56,497 bases of DNA from Tissierellia bacterium (GCA_012728595.1 JAAYEU010000108.1:1-56497), one strand, 5' to 3'; counted from the stretch's first letter, positions 1 to 8,337 are shown. Numbers and translations: made by a program. The notes: generated from the letters alone by a model not told the origin.

Positions 1-71
1 CCACTATTATAATATACAACATTATTTTAAAATTGTCAATAGATTTATGGGCCTTATTGCTAGTTATTATT

Positions 72-101
72 AAAAAACCCCCGTTTCTAATTGGCACGGG
101 G
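72..101 (-). terminator. Intrinsic terminator of hslO
   Basis: Reading the minus strand, CCCCGT and ACGGGG form a stem (79-84 with 96-101) followed by six T residues (72-77). It begins directly after the hslO stop codon. Nothing else is visible in bases 1-71. Confidence 0.8.
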
Positions 102-102
102 A

Positions 103-975
103 TTAATCGATTAATTTTATTAGGTCTTCCTTTGAAAAATTATATTTTTTATTACAGAAATGGCATACTACTTCTGCCTTTTCGTCCTCTTCGATTATTT
201 TATTTATCTCTTCTTTTCCTAAGCTTATCAGTACTCCCTCTATCCTGTCCCTGCTACAATTGCATCTAAACTCAATATACTCCTTTTCCAAAACTTCCAT
301 ATCGAACTCTCCAAATAGATTGTCCATAATCTCCTCTGGAGACAGGCCTTGATCTATTAGGGTAGATATAGGTTCTGCCTTGCTGATTATCTCTTCTATC
401 CTATCTATGTCTTCATCTTTGACTCCTGGCAGCAGCTGTAAAATATATCCACCAGCAGCTCTAACAGAAATATCTTTATCCACTAATACTCCTAAATTTA
501 TTGCAGAAGGCTGTTGTTCAGAATGGTAGAAATAATGGACTAAATCCTCTGCAATTTCTCCTGAAATTAAATTGGAATAGCCGATATAGGGCTCTTTTAA
601 TCCTAAATCCCTTATTATTGCCAACTGCCCATTTTTACCTACTAAACCTCCTACATCTAGCTTACCATCTGCCCTGCTTGGTAGATCTGCATAAGGATTA
701 TCTACATATCCTTTTACCTGTCCCTTACTGTTGGCAACTGCTATTATACTTCCCACAGGCCCATCTCCCTTTATCTTAAGGGTTAGAGTATCCTTCTCTC
801 CTTTCATGGTTAACCCTAGCATAGCAGCCCCTGTCAATACCCTTCCCAAAGCTGCTGTAGCAGTGGGGGAGGTATTATGGGTTATTCTTGCTTCTTCTAC
901 CAAATTGGTTGTATTGGCAACGAACAGTCTAATATTACCCTTTTTATCTATACATCTGATAACATAATCTTTCAT
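103..975 (-). CDS. hslO: Hsp33 redox-regulated chaperone
   Basis: This is a 290-residue protein, the usual length for Hsp33, the cytosolic holdase chaperone switched on by oxidation. The C-terminal zinc switch is complete: C238-x-C240 and C271-x-x-C274 (CNC and CHFC). The body carries the Hsp33 dimer fold region with a GGLVGKNGQLAIIRDLG stretch near residues 109-125. The ATG start is preceded by AAGGTGAG at good spacing. It is a single-gene unit between its own terminator and that of the cold-shock gene upstream. Cysteines and length are seen; the redox-switch function is family knowledge. Confidence 0.96.
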   Translation of the reverse strand: MKDYVIRCIDKKGNIRLFVANTTNLVEEARITHNTSPTATAALGRVLTGAAMLGLTMKGEKDTLTLKIKGDGPVGSIIAVANSKGQVKGYVDNPYADLPSRADGKLDVGGLVGKNGQLAIIRDLGLKEPYIGYSNLISGEIAEDLVHYFYHSEQQPSAINLGVLVDKDISVRAAGGYILQLLPGVKDEDIDRIEEIISKAEPISTLIDQGLSPEEIMDNLFGEFDMEVLEKEYIEFRCNCSRDRIEGVLISLGKEEINKIIEEDEKAEVVCHFCNKKYNFSKEDLIKLID

Positions 976-1003
976 AATTACTCACCTTCACTTTAAATAT
1001 TTA

Positions 1004-1024
1004 AAGCCCCTAATAAAGGGGCTT
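1004..1024 (-). terminator. Intrinsic terminator of the cold-shock gene
   Basis: On the minus strand AAGCCCC pairs with GGGGCTT around a seven-base loop, followed by an AT-rich tail. It lies between the cold-shock gene and hslO. Confidence 0.65.
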
Positions 1025-1062
1025 GATTTGCTACTGTTATAAACTTATAAAGAGAATTAAGT

Positions 1063-1263
1063 TTAAAGTTTAATAACATTAGTAGCTTGAGGACCTTTTT
1101 CTCCTTGTACTATTTCAAACTCAACACTCTGGCCTTCTTCCAAAGTTTTGAAGCCATCGCTTTCAATTGCTGAATAGTGTACGAATACGTCTTCGCCCTC
1201 TTCAGTAGAAATAAATCCATAACCTTTAGTAGCATTAAACCACTTAACTGTTCCTTTTACCAT
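1063..1263 (-). CDS. CspA-family cold-shock protein
   Basis: A 66-residue single cold-shock domain that binds single-stranded nucleic acid and acts as an RNA chaperone. RNP1 is KGYGFIS (about residues 13-19) and RNP2 is DVFVHYSA (about 25-32). The length is that of bacterial Csp proteins. The 143-base space upstream could hold the long 5' leader typical of such genes, but no specific structure was recognised. It is monocistronic, with a hairpin terminator downstream. Confidence 0.96.
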   Translation of the reverse strand: MVKGTVKWFNATKGYGFISTEEGEDVFVHYSAIESDGFKTLEEGQSVEFEIVQGEKGPQATNVIKL

Positions 1264-1406
1264 TTAAAACATTCCTCCAATACAACAATTTAATAGATGA
1301 ATCCTATGTATCATCTACTTGTACTTCAGTCTATCACAATATATATATCCTTGTCAATTAATATTCCCCATAAAAAGATTAAATATACCTTAAATTTTTA
1401 ACCTTT

Positions 1407-2141
1407 TTAAGGCAAACATACGAAATGTATTCTCTCTGATCTTTTGTTAGGAGCTTTAAAAGAAAAACCATCATAGGAATAGATTTGAGAAAAACCAGCC
1501 ATATCTAATAGTTCAATGACTTCTTCTAACTTATAAGCCTTTTCCAAATGGTCTTCATGGAATCTCCTAAAGAGTCCATTCTGCTCTTTAACAAAAAATG
1601 TTAAATAAAAATGAGAGATATTATCTTTACAATCAAAATAATTCTGCCATATATAGAAGATATCTTCCCTATCTTCTATAAAGGTATTATTTCCAATTAT
1701 TTCCTCAAGTTTATAATAGGAGTTTATATCGAATACAAAAATCCCATTTTGGCTGAGATGCTCCCTTACATTTCTAAATGTTTTTAACAAATGTTCTTTC
1801 TCTATTATATAATTTATACTATCGCATAGGCATATGATTAAATCGAATTCTTTATTGATTTTAAAATCTATCATATTTTGATTTAATAGGGTGACATTTT
1901 TAAACTGGTTCAACTTATTATAAGCAATGCTTAACATATCTGATGATAAATCGAAACAGGTTAAATCGTAACCATCCTTGGCAAAGTAGTAGGATATATT
2001 CCCAGTTCCGCAAGCCATTTCCAATATGGATTTTGGATTTTTATTGTATTTATCTAATATCAGCTTGATATAAGAGTACCAATTTTCATAATCTACATCT
2101 GTCATCAAACTATCGTATATAAATGCAAAATCTCCATACAA
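1407..2141 (-). CDS. Class I SAM-dependent methyltransferase
   Basis: A 244-residue soluble protein with SAM-binding motif I, EMACGTG, at residues 41-47, and an acidic strand end (CFDLSSDMLSIA) about 20 residues later, as expected of Rossmann-fold methyltransferases. The start is TTG, with AAGGGGG eight bases upstream. The substrate cannot be read from the sequence; the family is annotated only as generic methyltransferases. It follows the SspF-like gene on the opposite side of a short gap and has no tell-tale partner. A second generic methyltransferase sits at 53435-54193. Confidence 0.85.
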   Translation of the reverse strand: MYGDFAFIYDSLMTDVDYENWYSYIKLILDKYNKNPKSILEMACGTGNISYYFAKDGYDLTCFDLSSDMLSIAYNKLNQFKNVTLLNQNMIDFKINKEFDLIICLCDSINYIIEKEHLLKTFRNVREHLSQNGIFVFDINSYYKLEEIIGNNTFIEDREDIFYIWQNYFDCKDNISHFYLTFFVKEQNGLFRRFHEDHLEKAYKLEEVIELLDMAGFSQIYSYDGFSFKAPNKRSERIHFVCLP

Positions 2142-2165
2142 CTATATGTCCCCCTTATCTTCCAT

Positions 2166-2369
2166 CTAACTCTTATCCTTATCCTTCATTTGCCTTTTTC
2201 TTACTGTTATCAATCCCCCAATTCTGCCTGATTCTTTAGCCGTCAATCCACCCCAACCTACTTCCTTGATTTTATCCATTAACCCAAGTTCTTCTGCTAT
2301 TTCATATTTCAACTTATCTTCTAGGGTTTCTTTTTTCTTTTTCTTAGTTCTTTTCTTATTCTTTGCCAC
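2166..2369 (-). CDS. SspF-like small acid-soluble spore protein
   Basis: A 67-residue protein whose residues 20-54 match the minor alpha/beta-type spore DNA-binding proteins of the SspF type: EIAEELG (23-29, the GPR protease site region) and GWGGLTAKESGRIGG (38-52). These proteins coat DNA in dormant spores and are degraded at germination. The first 13 residues are an unusual lysine/arginine run (9 of 13 basic). The start is GTG, six bases after GGAGGG; an overlapping out-of-frame ATG lies two bases upstream. The family call rests on the core motif; the role of the tail is unknown. Confidence 0.8.
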   Translation of the reverse strand: MAKNKKRTKKKKKETLEDKLKYEIAEELGLMDKIKEVGWGGLTAKESGRIGGLITVRKRQMKDKDKS

Positions 2370-2417
2370 ATCAATCCCTCCTAAATTCTATTATTAGTTA
2401 GGAGGGTTAGTTTTATT

Positions 2418-3368
2418 CTATAAAAAGAATATAATATAGTTCCAGCCTATAAAAATTAATATAAATATCCATATTGGAATTCTGTCCCATTTATTCATCT
2501 TAGTCCTTCTTCTGATATTGATAAATAGCCCATCATATGTATTATTAAAAGCTTGGGCGAGGGTTTTACTAGCTGGCATCCGTTTTATAAATAGAATAAG
2601 TAAAATTCCTGCAATGAAAGCCAGTACAGCTAAAGGTATTAAACCATAAAATAAAGCATCCATATCTGACACAGTTATATTCATGCCTTTTAAGCTTTGT
2701 TCATAATCACTCAACTTATTTAAGCCATATCCTAACACCAAGGCAATAGTATTATTTACCGTATGGCCTATTATTCCTGTTAAGATTGAATTAGTCTTAA
2801 TAACTATTATTCCAAATATAAGGCCCAAAAAAATTGGTCCTAATAAATTCTGTACATTAAAGTGGAACATGCCAAATAAGATTGCGGAATATATAATGGC
2901 CTTTTTCCTACCTAATGTTTCATAAGAATTCATTATTAAGCCCCTAAACATTACTTCCTCACATATACCAGGGCTTAAAGCTATAACTAAAATGCTTACA
3001 AAAAATTCATTTAAGTTAGTTGGTAAAGGAACAGTATTAGGTATTATCTTTCCAAATCTACTTATGATTATAATTCCTATATAATTTAAAAACACTGCTA
3101 TTGGATATGCTAAAATCACTATTATTATTGTATATATAATTTGTGACAAGCTTATCCCATTTAATCTTAAGACCCTTTTTATAGAATGACCCCTTATTAT
3201 TATAAATGTTAGAATGGGGACTAATACAATCAAGTATTCAGTTATTAAAAGGCCAGAGTATAAGTCCCTTTGCTGAACTTTTGCCCCTACTGTAAGCAGT
3301 AGCAAAGCTACTATCAAAAACAACATATTAGTTGCCAATATTGATTGGTTTTTCCTATTTCCTAACAA
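2418..3368 (-). CDS. CPBP-family intramembrane metalloprotease
   Basis: A 316-residue polytopic membrane protein of the CPBP (CAAX protease and bacteriocin-processing) family. The three family motifs are present: EEVMFRG (137-143), FGMFHF (165-170) and GHTVNN (201-206), which supply the glutamates and histidines of the metal site. About eight hydrophobic segments are visible. The start is TTG, seven bases after AGGG. Members cleave prenylated or small peptides or serve in immunity and stress; the substrate here is unknown and no peptide gene lies adjacent. Confidence 0.88.
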   Translation of the reverse strand: MLGNRKNQSILATNMLFLIVALLLLTVGAKVQQRDLYSGLLITEYLIVLVPILTFIIIRGHSIKRVLRLNGISLSQIIYTIIIVILAYPIAVFLNYIGIIIISRFGKIIPNTVPLPTNLNEFFVSILVIALSPGICEEVMFRGLIMNSYETLGRKKAIIYSAILFGMFHFNVQNLLGPIFLGLIFGIIVIKTNSILTGIIGHTVNNTIALVLGYGLNKLSDYEQSLKGMNITVSDMDALFYGLIPLAVLAFIAGILLILFIKRMPASKTLAQAFNNTYDGLFINIRRRTKMNKWDRIPIWIFILIFIGWNYIIFFL

Positions 3369-3431
3369 TAAACATCCCTACTTTATAAAATATTATCAAA
3401 TATTAATAGACTATAGATAAAAGCTCAAGGT

Positions 3432-3959
3432 TTAATCATCAAATGTAAAAATATAGGGTGTATTCCTATAGTAGTCGCCATAATCCAGCCCATAACCTAC
3501 TATGAAAACGTCGGGAATTATAAAGCCTACATAATCGGGAGATATATTAACCTTTCTTCTACTTGGCTTATCAAGCATGACACACACCTTGATAGATTCG
3601 GGATTTTTCTTAGCTATATAATCTACAACCTTACTCATGGTGTAGCCAGAATCCATAATGTCATCTACTATTAGTACGTGTTTATTCTCAACATCCACCC
3701 TAATGTCAGCAATTATGTCTACTTTTCCAGAAGAAACCTCTTCATGTCCATAACTTGAAGTTATCATAAAATCGATATTTACCGGCACCTGGATACTGCG
3801 AACTAAATCTGCTGCAAAGACAAAACTCCCTCTCAGCAGGGATATGACTATTATATCTTTACCGGCATAGTCGCTAGTTATTTCCTTACCCAGTTCTTCG
3901 ACTCTCTTAGATATTTTTTCTGCATCAAACAATATTCTTTGCTTTTTGTTCATCTCCAA
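3432..3959 (-). CDS. hpt: Hypoxanthine phosphoribosyltransferase
   Basis: Purine salvage enzyme making IMP or GMP from hypoxanthine or guanine and PRPP. The PRPP-binding loop VLIVDDIMDSGYT is intact, and the YGLDYGDYYRN C-terminal region is typical of HPRT. I place the start at a TTG (3959), eight bases after GGGAGG, giving about 175 residues; the longer reading frame starts at 3980 but would put the ribosome site inside the gene. An ATG at 3953 is the other option. The preceding 41-codon ORF ends only about 20 bases upstream, so the two are probably cotranscribed. Confidence 0.95.
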   Translation of the reverse strand: MEMNKKQRILFDAEKISKRVEELGKEITSDYAGKDIIVISLLRGSFVFAADLVRSIQVPVNIDFMITSSYGHEEVSSGKVDIIADIRVDVENKHVLIVDDIMDSGYTMSKVVDYIAKKNPESIKVCVMLDKPSRRKVNISPDYVGFIIPDVFIVGYGLDYGDYYRNTPYIFTFDD

Positions 3960-3980
3960 ATCCTTTACCTCCCTCGTCAA

Positions 3981-4106
3981 TTATCTGTATTTACTAATTA
4001 ATATTCGTTTAATCTCCCTTAATTCTACCAATATCTTGTTTAGAGTATATTGCAAACTTATAAGTATTGTTATAATTGTAATGATGATAACTACCTTTAG
4101 ATTCAT
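3981..4106 (-). CDS. Small single-span membrane protein, 41 residues, unknown
   Basis: An ATG seven bases after AAGGAG opens a 41-codon frame ending in TAA at 3981-3983. The product begins MNLKVVIIITIITILISL, one hydrophobic helix, followed by a charged amphipathic tail (LVELREIKRILISKYR). It sits directly upstream of hpt in the same direction. The ribosome site, helix and tail make a real gene plausible, but I recognise no family. A TATAAT-like element lies about 50 bases upstream (near 4155-4165). Confidence 0.6.
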   Translation of the reverse strand: MNLKVVIIITIITILISLQYTLNKILVELREIKRILISKYR

Positions 4107-4233
4107 CTATACTCTCCTTAAATATTATTGTTTTAAGTAAAGTTAGATCATATTGTGTAGATTATATCATAAAACATGTCCTAGAGAAAAGTAAAATAGT
4201 GTATATTCTATTATAATTTCTTTCAATTTCACA

Positions 4234-4293
4234 CAAAAAAATAACCATACCTTTCTATTATTTATAGAGATTATAATAAAAAAGCATGGTTAT
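4234..4293 (-). terminator. Intrinsic terminator after the SSB-like gene
   Basis: On the minus strand ATAACCAT (4286-4293) pairs with ATGGTTAT (4241-4248), followed by seven T residues. The long loop contains a second AT-rich stem. It lies about 50 bases past the stop of the SSB-like gene. Confidence 0.65.
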
Positions 4294-4342
4294 CTAAGGA
4301 TTGTATGTACTCACTATCTAGTCTAAGCTATACTTTTCTTCT

Positions 4343-5020
4343 TTATACATTTTCCTCAGCGGCCTTCAATCTATTATTATCATTTTCAATATATTCTAGC
4401 CTTGAAATAGATACTTCGTAGGCTACTTTTGTTTCTACTTCCCCATTGCTGTACTTTTTTTGATATTCCCTACTCTGTATTCTTCCCCATATCTTTATAT
4501 GGTCTCCTACTAATAGTTTTTCACAAAATCTTGCATTCCTTCCCCAGGCAATACAGGGTAAATAATCGGACTTATTATAAGCTCTGTTAACCGCAATTAA
4601 TAGATCGGTAATTTCCCTTCCAAAAGGGGTAGTTCTGTAGATTGGCTGTTTGCAAATAAATCCATCTAAAAATATCTCATTAGGTGATTTTAATAGTTCC
4701 TTTATTTCCTCTTCATCCTCTATTAACCTTATATCCCTTGTAAATACTGTCAATAACAGTTTACTACTATTTTCTATATAACGATTATAAGAACGTAATT
4801 GTCCAAATATTTGAACGTAAGATCCTATGGACAAGGTCATATCCACCATTAAGCGTTCAGAAATGGTTACAGGCAGAATATCAACAGAATTGCTCAACCT
4901 AGGAACTTCAAGAAAAAAATTATAAAAGCCTTCTCCATACATTTCGTGGCTAAATTCTAATTCGCTATATACCTTTCCGACAACTTCTACTACATTCGTA
5001 TCAATTTTTCCCTTAACCAC
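4343..5020 (-). CDS. SSB-like single-stranded DNA-binding protein with two OB regions
   Basis: A 225-residue protein with two OB-fold-like halves: residues about 8-100 (VVEVVGKVYSELEF onward) and about 112-215 (EIFLDGFICKQPIYRTTPFG, then LPCIAWGRNARFCEKL and GDHIKIWGRIQSREY, the SSB signature). It belongs to a clostridial group of SSB-related proteins, longer than and distinct from canonical Ssb, and without the acidic DDDIPF-like C-terminal tip. The GTG start is eight bases after GGGGGAG. It binds DNA by inference; the role beside the main Ssb is not known. Confidence 0.75.
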   Translation of the reverse strand: MVKGKIDTNVVEVVGKVYSELEFSHEMYGEGFYNFFLEVPRLSNSVDILPVTISERLMVDMTLSIGSYVQIFGQLRSYNRYIENSSKLLLTVFTRDIRLIEDEEEIKELLKSPNEIFLDGFICKQPIYRTTPFGREITDLLIAVNRAYNKSDYLPCIAWGRNARFCEKLLVGDHIKIWGRIQSREYQKKYSNGEVETKVAYEVSISRLEYIENDNNRLKAAEENV

Positions 5021-5290
5021 AGATACATCTCCCCCTTATTCTTATGTAATCCATAATCTATAACTATATTTATTCCTTAAATCCTAGTATTATGATAAAA
5101 TAGAATCCTTTTTTGTTATTTAATGCATAGGCAATTATAGATTATTCTTCCTTAGTATAGGATTTGATAATATTTTATCAAATCTCTTTGACTTTTACCA
5201 GCCATTTTTAAAGGCTAGTTTATAAAACCTCTATTCTTTTTGAAGCAATTCCTTATCGATATCAATAAAAGATCACTACTTTCAACCTAT

Positions 5291-5422
5291 CTATTGCTTT
5301 GTTAAACCATTTAGCTGAGAAAAATAATTTTCCGGACTGTATTTCTTCCTTAAAACATCAAGCCCTATATATTTCTCACTAATTTCTTGTTTATCCATAT
5401 ATGATAAATAATTTTTTAACAT
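5291..5422 (-). other. 43-codon open frame, possible gene remnant
   Basis: A minus-strand frame from an ATG at 5422 to TAG encodes a 43-residue product ending near LDVLRKKYSPENYFSQLNG. The RKKYSPENYF stretch resembles the KYDPxNxF close of many FAD-binding (berberine-bridge type) oxidases, so it could be the tail of a lost gene. The frame stays open for some 14 codons upstream of the ATG and there is no clear ribosome site. It may equally be chance. Confidence 0.2.
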
Positions 5423-5442
5423 AGAATTTGATATTTTAACAA

Positions 5443-5459
5443 CCCTCTGAGAAAGAGGG
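5443..5459 (-). terminator. Probable terminator after the deacetylase gene
   Basis: CCCTCT and AGAGGG form a six-pair stem with a five-base loop about 50 bases past the deacetylase stop. The tail on the minus strand is only modestly T-rich, so efficiency is uncertain. Confidence 0.45.
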
Positions 5460-5506
5460 CTGTGATGGCTATATCAAAAAGAATATTTAGTTTATTATTA
5501 ATAATT

Positions 5507-6277
5507 TTATTCATTGAGTTTTTGCCTGCCTGTATTATCTATATAGAAATTATCTTTATATATGAGTTCCGAAATAGGTACTATTTCAAATCCTTCAGCT
5601 TGCAATTTTTCGATTATTATAGGCAAGAAATCTAAAACGTATTTAGCATTATTATGGAATAACACTATTGAACCATTTTTTACATTCCTAGTTACTCTAT
5701 CTACAACAGGTTGAACTCCTAACTCCTTCCAATCTAAAGAGTCTACATCCCACTGGATTACATAATAACCATTTTCTCTACATAGATTGATTACCCTATC
5801 GTCATAATCACCAAAAGGAGGTCTAAAAAGGATAGGCTTTTCATTTATCAATTTTTCAATTTTTTCCCCAGTTATATTTAACTCCTTAACTATTTCTTCA
5901 TCAGATAACTTGGTCATATATGGATGATTAGTCGAATGATTACCTACATCATGCCCTCTTTTATATATCTCTTTAACATGTTCAGGATGTTTATCTACCC
6001 AAAAACCAACCAGGAAAAAGCTAGATTTTATATTGTACCTATCCAATATATCCAATATGCCTAGGGTATAATCGTCTCCCCAAGCAGCATCGAAACTAAT
6101 TGCTATTTTCTTCTCTTCAGTTTCTACACTATAGATGGGCAATTCCTTTCTATGGGAAAATACTTCCAGTATATTTGTATTTGTTTTGATACTAGTATAA
6201 GAGATGGAAATGGCTAAAACGAATAATATAATTAATAATCTAAAAAGAATATTGTCTTTCCTATAAGTTCTGTTCAA
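5507..6277 (-). CDS. Polysaccharide deacetylase, sporulation PdaB-like
   Basis: A 256-residue NodB-domain enzyme with an N-terminal signal anchor (residues about 9-28). Catalytic motifs are in order: FDAAWGDD (62-69, catalytic D63), GNHSTNHP (112-119, metal-binding H114 and H118), RPPFGDYD (152-159), QWDVDSLDW (175-183) and LFHNN (206-210). The FDxxWG form of motif 1 is typical of PdaB-like proteins made in sporulation. It probably removes acetyl groups from peptidoglycan or another cell-surface glycan outside the membrane. The start is TTG, about seven bases after GGAGGTG. Confidence 0.88.
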   Translation of the reverse strand: MNRTYRKDNILFRLLIILFVLAISISYTSIKTNTNILEVFSHRKELPIYSVETEEKKIAISFDAAWGDDYTLGILDILDRYNIKSSFFLVGFWVDKHPEHVKEIYKRGHDVGNHSTNHPYMTKLSDEEIVKELNITGEKIEKLINEKPILFRPPFGDYDDRVINLCRENGYYVIQWDVDSLDWKELGVQPVVDRVTRNVKNGSIVLFHNNAKYVLDFLPIIIEKLQAEGFEIVPISELIYKDNFYIDNTGRQKLNE

Positions 6278-6577
6278 TATATCACCTCCATAAATCCCTA
6301 TAATACAATTTATTCTAAAGATCCATTATTATTACCTGCAAATAAATCCTACAACTTCTATTTGGTTGACAAGTAATGGAGAGTTAAAGCTATAAGTAAA
6401 AAGTACATAATTATACTATTAATATTATTGTTACTATAAGTATATGAATAATTCTTTGTAATTCTTTACAGATTAGTCATAGTAAAAATAGTTCCAACTA
6501 TTTCAAGAATAATTTGATTTAAAAAGGTTATATTATTAATGCAACGACTTAAATATGTTGTTGTAAGGAGGAGAAAA
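6278..6577. other. Divergent intergenic region between deacetylase and SASP genes
   Basis: This 300-base AT-rich spacer carries the upstream signals of both flanking sporulation-related genes. Apart from the candidate sigma-G promoter (6507-6535) I see no ORF or RNA structure in it. Confidence 0.5.
6507..6535 (+). promoter_or_regulatory. Candidate sigma-G-type promoter of the SASP gene
   Basis: GAATA (6507-6511) and TATATTA (6529-6535) are separated by 17 bases, close to the forespore sigma-G pattern (GHATR, then CATAHTA). It lies about 45 bases ahead of the SASP start. The assignment rests on position and the known control of SASP genes; the region is very AT-rich, so chance matches are possible. 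Confidence 0.4.
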
Positions 6578-6781
6578 ATGGCTAATAATAATAAAATATT
6601 AGTCCCAGAAGCAAGGCAAGCCCTTGAGCAGATGAAGTTAGAAATTGCTAATGAATTAGGAATAACCAACTATAATAGTATAGATAAAGGTGAACTCCCA
6701 TCTAGAATGAATGGATATGTAGGCGGCTATATGGTTAAACGCTTGGTAGAAACTGCTCAACAACAAATGGCTGGTAAATAA
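6578..6781 (+). CDS. Alpha/beta-type small acid-soluble spore protein
   Basis: A 67-residue major SASP. It has the GPR cleavage region LEIANELGI (21-29) and the C-terminal DNA-binding signature NGYVGGYMVKRLVE. Such proteins saturate spore DNA, protect it from UV and heat, and supply amino acids on germination. The start is the ATG seven bases after AAGGAGG; a longer frame begins at 6539 but lacks a ribosome site. It is monocistronic, with a strong terminator just after the stop, and is probably transcribed in the forespore by sigma G. Confidence 0.95.
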   Translation: MANNNKILVPEARQALEQMKLEIANELGITNYNSIDKGELPSRMNGYVGGYMVKRLVETAQQQMAGK

Positions 6782-6786
6782 CCCTT

Positions 6787-6820
6787 AGAGGTAAGTGATT
6801 TATCACTTACCTCTTAATTT
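6787..6820 (+). terminator. Intrinsic terminator of the SASP gene
   Basis: AGAGGTAAGTGAT (6787-6799) pairs perfectly with ATCACTTACCTCT (6802-6814), followed by TAATTT. It starts six bases after the stop codon. Confidence 0.85.
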
Positions 6821-6867
6821 ATGGTATAATTTAATGAGAATATATTTATTTCAGTGAGGTGTTTATT

Positions 6868-7419
6868 ATGTTTGCAGAAAACACAGAAGAATTAGCTCAA
6901 AACAAGTTGCTTTTATTATATATAATTGATAAATCAGAAAAGCCTTTGGCTAATAAAGAGATAACCGAATTTGTCTTAGAAAAGAATTATATGAACTATT
7001 TTCTTATCCAGCAATATTTATCCGAACTTATACAGGCAAATTTTATTGAATATTTGGATAGAGATAATAAGGACTTATATTATATATTAGATAAAGGCAA
7101 AGCTACCCTGTCCTATTTTGAAGATAGGATTCCAAAAAAGATAAAAGAAGAAATAATAAATAAATTTATGGAATTGAAAGGGCAGGAAAAAAAATCAACC
7201 CAGATATTAGGCGATTATTACCAAAAAGAGGATGGTCAGTTCATGGTTAACTTAAAACTTGTGGAAAAGGATGAAGCCCTTTTTAGCCTATATATAAATG
7301 TAGCTACTATCGAACAAGCAAAAAAAATTTGCTCCACATGGGAAAAAAACACCGAATATATTTACAAAAATATGTTAAATATGTTGGTAGGCGAAAAAAT
7401 TGCTTCAATTGAGGAGTAA
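6868..7419 (+). CDS. DUF4364-family winged-helix-like protein
   Basis: A 183-residue protein of the DUF4364 family, widespread in Clostridia. Residues about 5-85 have the pattern of a winged helix (NKLLLLYIIDKSEKPLANKEI, then LIQQYLSELIQANFIEY), and the C-terminal half is a mixed alpha/beta domain (VNLKLVEKDEALFSLYINV). The start is ATG, six bases after GAGGTG; an in-frame GTG at 6859 would overlap the ribosome site. The last 15 bases overlap the end of the convergent propeller gene. DNA binding is inferred from fold only; the target is unknown. Confidence 0.75.
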   Translation: MFAENTEELAQNKLLLLYIIDKSEKPLANKEITEFVLEKNYMNYFLIQQYLSELIQANFIEYLDRDNKDLYYILDKGKATLSYFEDRIPKKIKEEIINKFMELKGQEKKSTQILGDYYQKEDGQFMVNLKLVEKDEALFSLYINVATIEQAKKICSTWEKNTEYIYKNMLNMLVGEKIASIEE

Positions 7420-8337
7420 AATCCCATTGGGCTCCTTCCCAACTTCTATGTTCTTTATTACTCTCTTCCTATCTATATGGAATAGAGTCAATCTATTGGT
7501 GGATATATTCGTTATATAGAGTATTTGCCCCCTATTCCATTCAATTTGATTAGGCATCCCTTCTAGATAGGTTTTACTTAATAAATTTTTTTTCTCTATA
7601 TCAACCCTATATAAGCAACCATCCTCCATGCTGGTGGTAAAAATAATTTCCCTATCGTTGATTTTTAACATATTACTTAGAATCCCTTCCATTTCCATCC
7701 GATCCTCTTCTTTGTAACTTTCTAGGTTTACAATGGATATATTACTACTATTTATTAGGCCATTGTTGACATTAGATAATATATATATTTTATTTTGTAA
7801 AATACTAACCTTAACAGGGTTATTTTTTAATTTTATGGTCCTGTGCCCCCGGCTATTCAAATTTATTATATCCATGCTATATCCATTGCTATTGACTACA
7901 TAGATATCATTGTTAATTTCATCTATTTCTATATGGGTAGGTTTTTCGCCTACGGGAATATTCTCCGCTAGTGTAAAGGTATCCTCTTCTATTATGGATA
8001 TGGAATTGGAATCGGTGTTGGCTATAAATAGGTAATCATTAAAATGCTTTATACAGGTAGGGCAACTGCCAACAGCTAAAGTATCTATTAGTATCCTGTT
8101 TTTTAAATCCAATTTAAATACCGAATGATCATAGATATTGGTACAATAGATGTATCCTTGATTGGATACCAGGTCATATGGACCTATTGGTTCACCCTTT
8201 AGCCCTATGGTTTTATTATAGTTTGCATGGGGAATTGCCTTTAAATCTATGGACTCTATTTTTTCATCGTCAAAATCTATAAAAGTTAAAGTATCCTCGC
8301 CCGTATTTGCTACTAACGCCTTGCCCTTTAACGACAA
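7405..8337 (-). CDS. YncE-like beta-propeller repeat protein
   Basis: A protein of about 310 residues built from repeated blades of roughly 40 residues, each with a pattern such as ALVANTGEDTLTFIDF, LFIANTDSNSISIIE, IYVVNSNGYSMDIINL and LYITNISTNRLTLFHI. This is the YVTN/YncE-type seven-bladed propeller. No signal peptide is visible. The start is TTG (8337), five bases after GGAGGTG; the upstream ATG at 8355 has no ribosome site. Propellers of this group bind ligands or proteins; the role here is unknown. It follows the 73-residue ORF (8404-8625), probably on one transcript, and its 3' end overlaps the convergent DUF4364 gene by 15 bases. Confidence 0.75.
   Translation of the reverse strand: MSLKGKALVANTGEDTLTFIDFDDEKIESIDLKAIPHANYNKTIGLKGEPIGPYDLVSNQGYIYCTNIYDHSVFKLDLKNRILIDTLAVGSCPTCIKHFNDYLFIANTDSNSISIIEEDTFTLAENIPVGEKPTHIEIDEINNDIYVVNSNGYSMDIINLNSRGHRTIKLKNNPVKVSILQNKIYILSNVNNGLINSSNISIVNLESYKEEDRMEMEGILSNMLKINDREIIFTTSMEDGCLYRVDIEKKNLLSKTYLEGMPNQIEWNRGQILYITNISTNRLTLFHIDRKRVIKNIEVGKEPNGILLLN

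Larger units (their letters stand above)
5021..5506. other. Intergenic region, 486 bp, with palindrome and gene-fragment candidate
   Basis: No convincing gene fills this stretch. It holds a perfect inverted repeat GATTTGATAA/TTATCAAATC around TATT (5161-5184), a 43-codon minus-strand frame (5291-5422, listed separately) and a terminator hairpin (5443-5459). Confidence 0.5.

Noticed and set aside
3946-4140. 64-codon plus-strand frame
   Set aside because: It runs antisense to the hpt start and the better-supported 41-codon minus-strand ORF, with no ribosome site.
5161-5184. Perfect inverted repeat GATTTGATAA/TTATCAAATC read as a terminator
   Set aside because: It has no T tract and the nearest gene upstream on either strand is far off; kept only as a palindrome in the spacer description.
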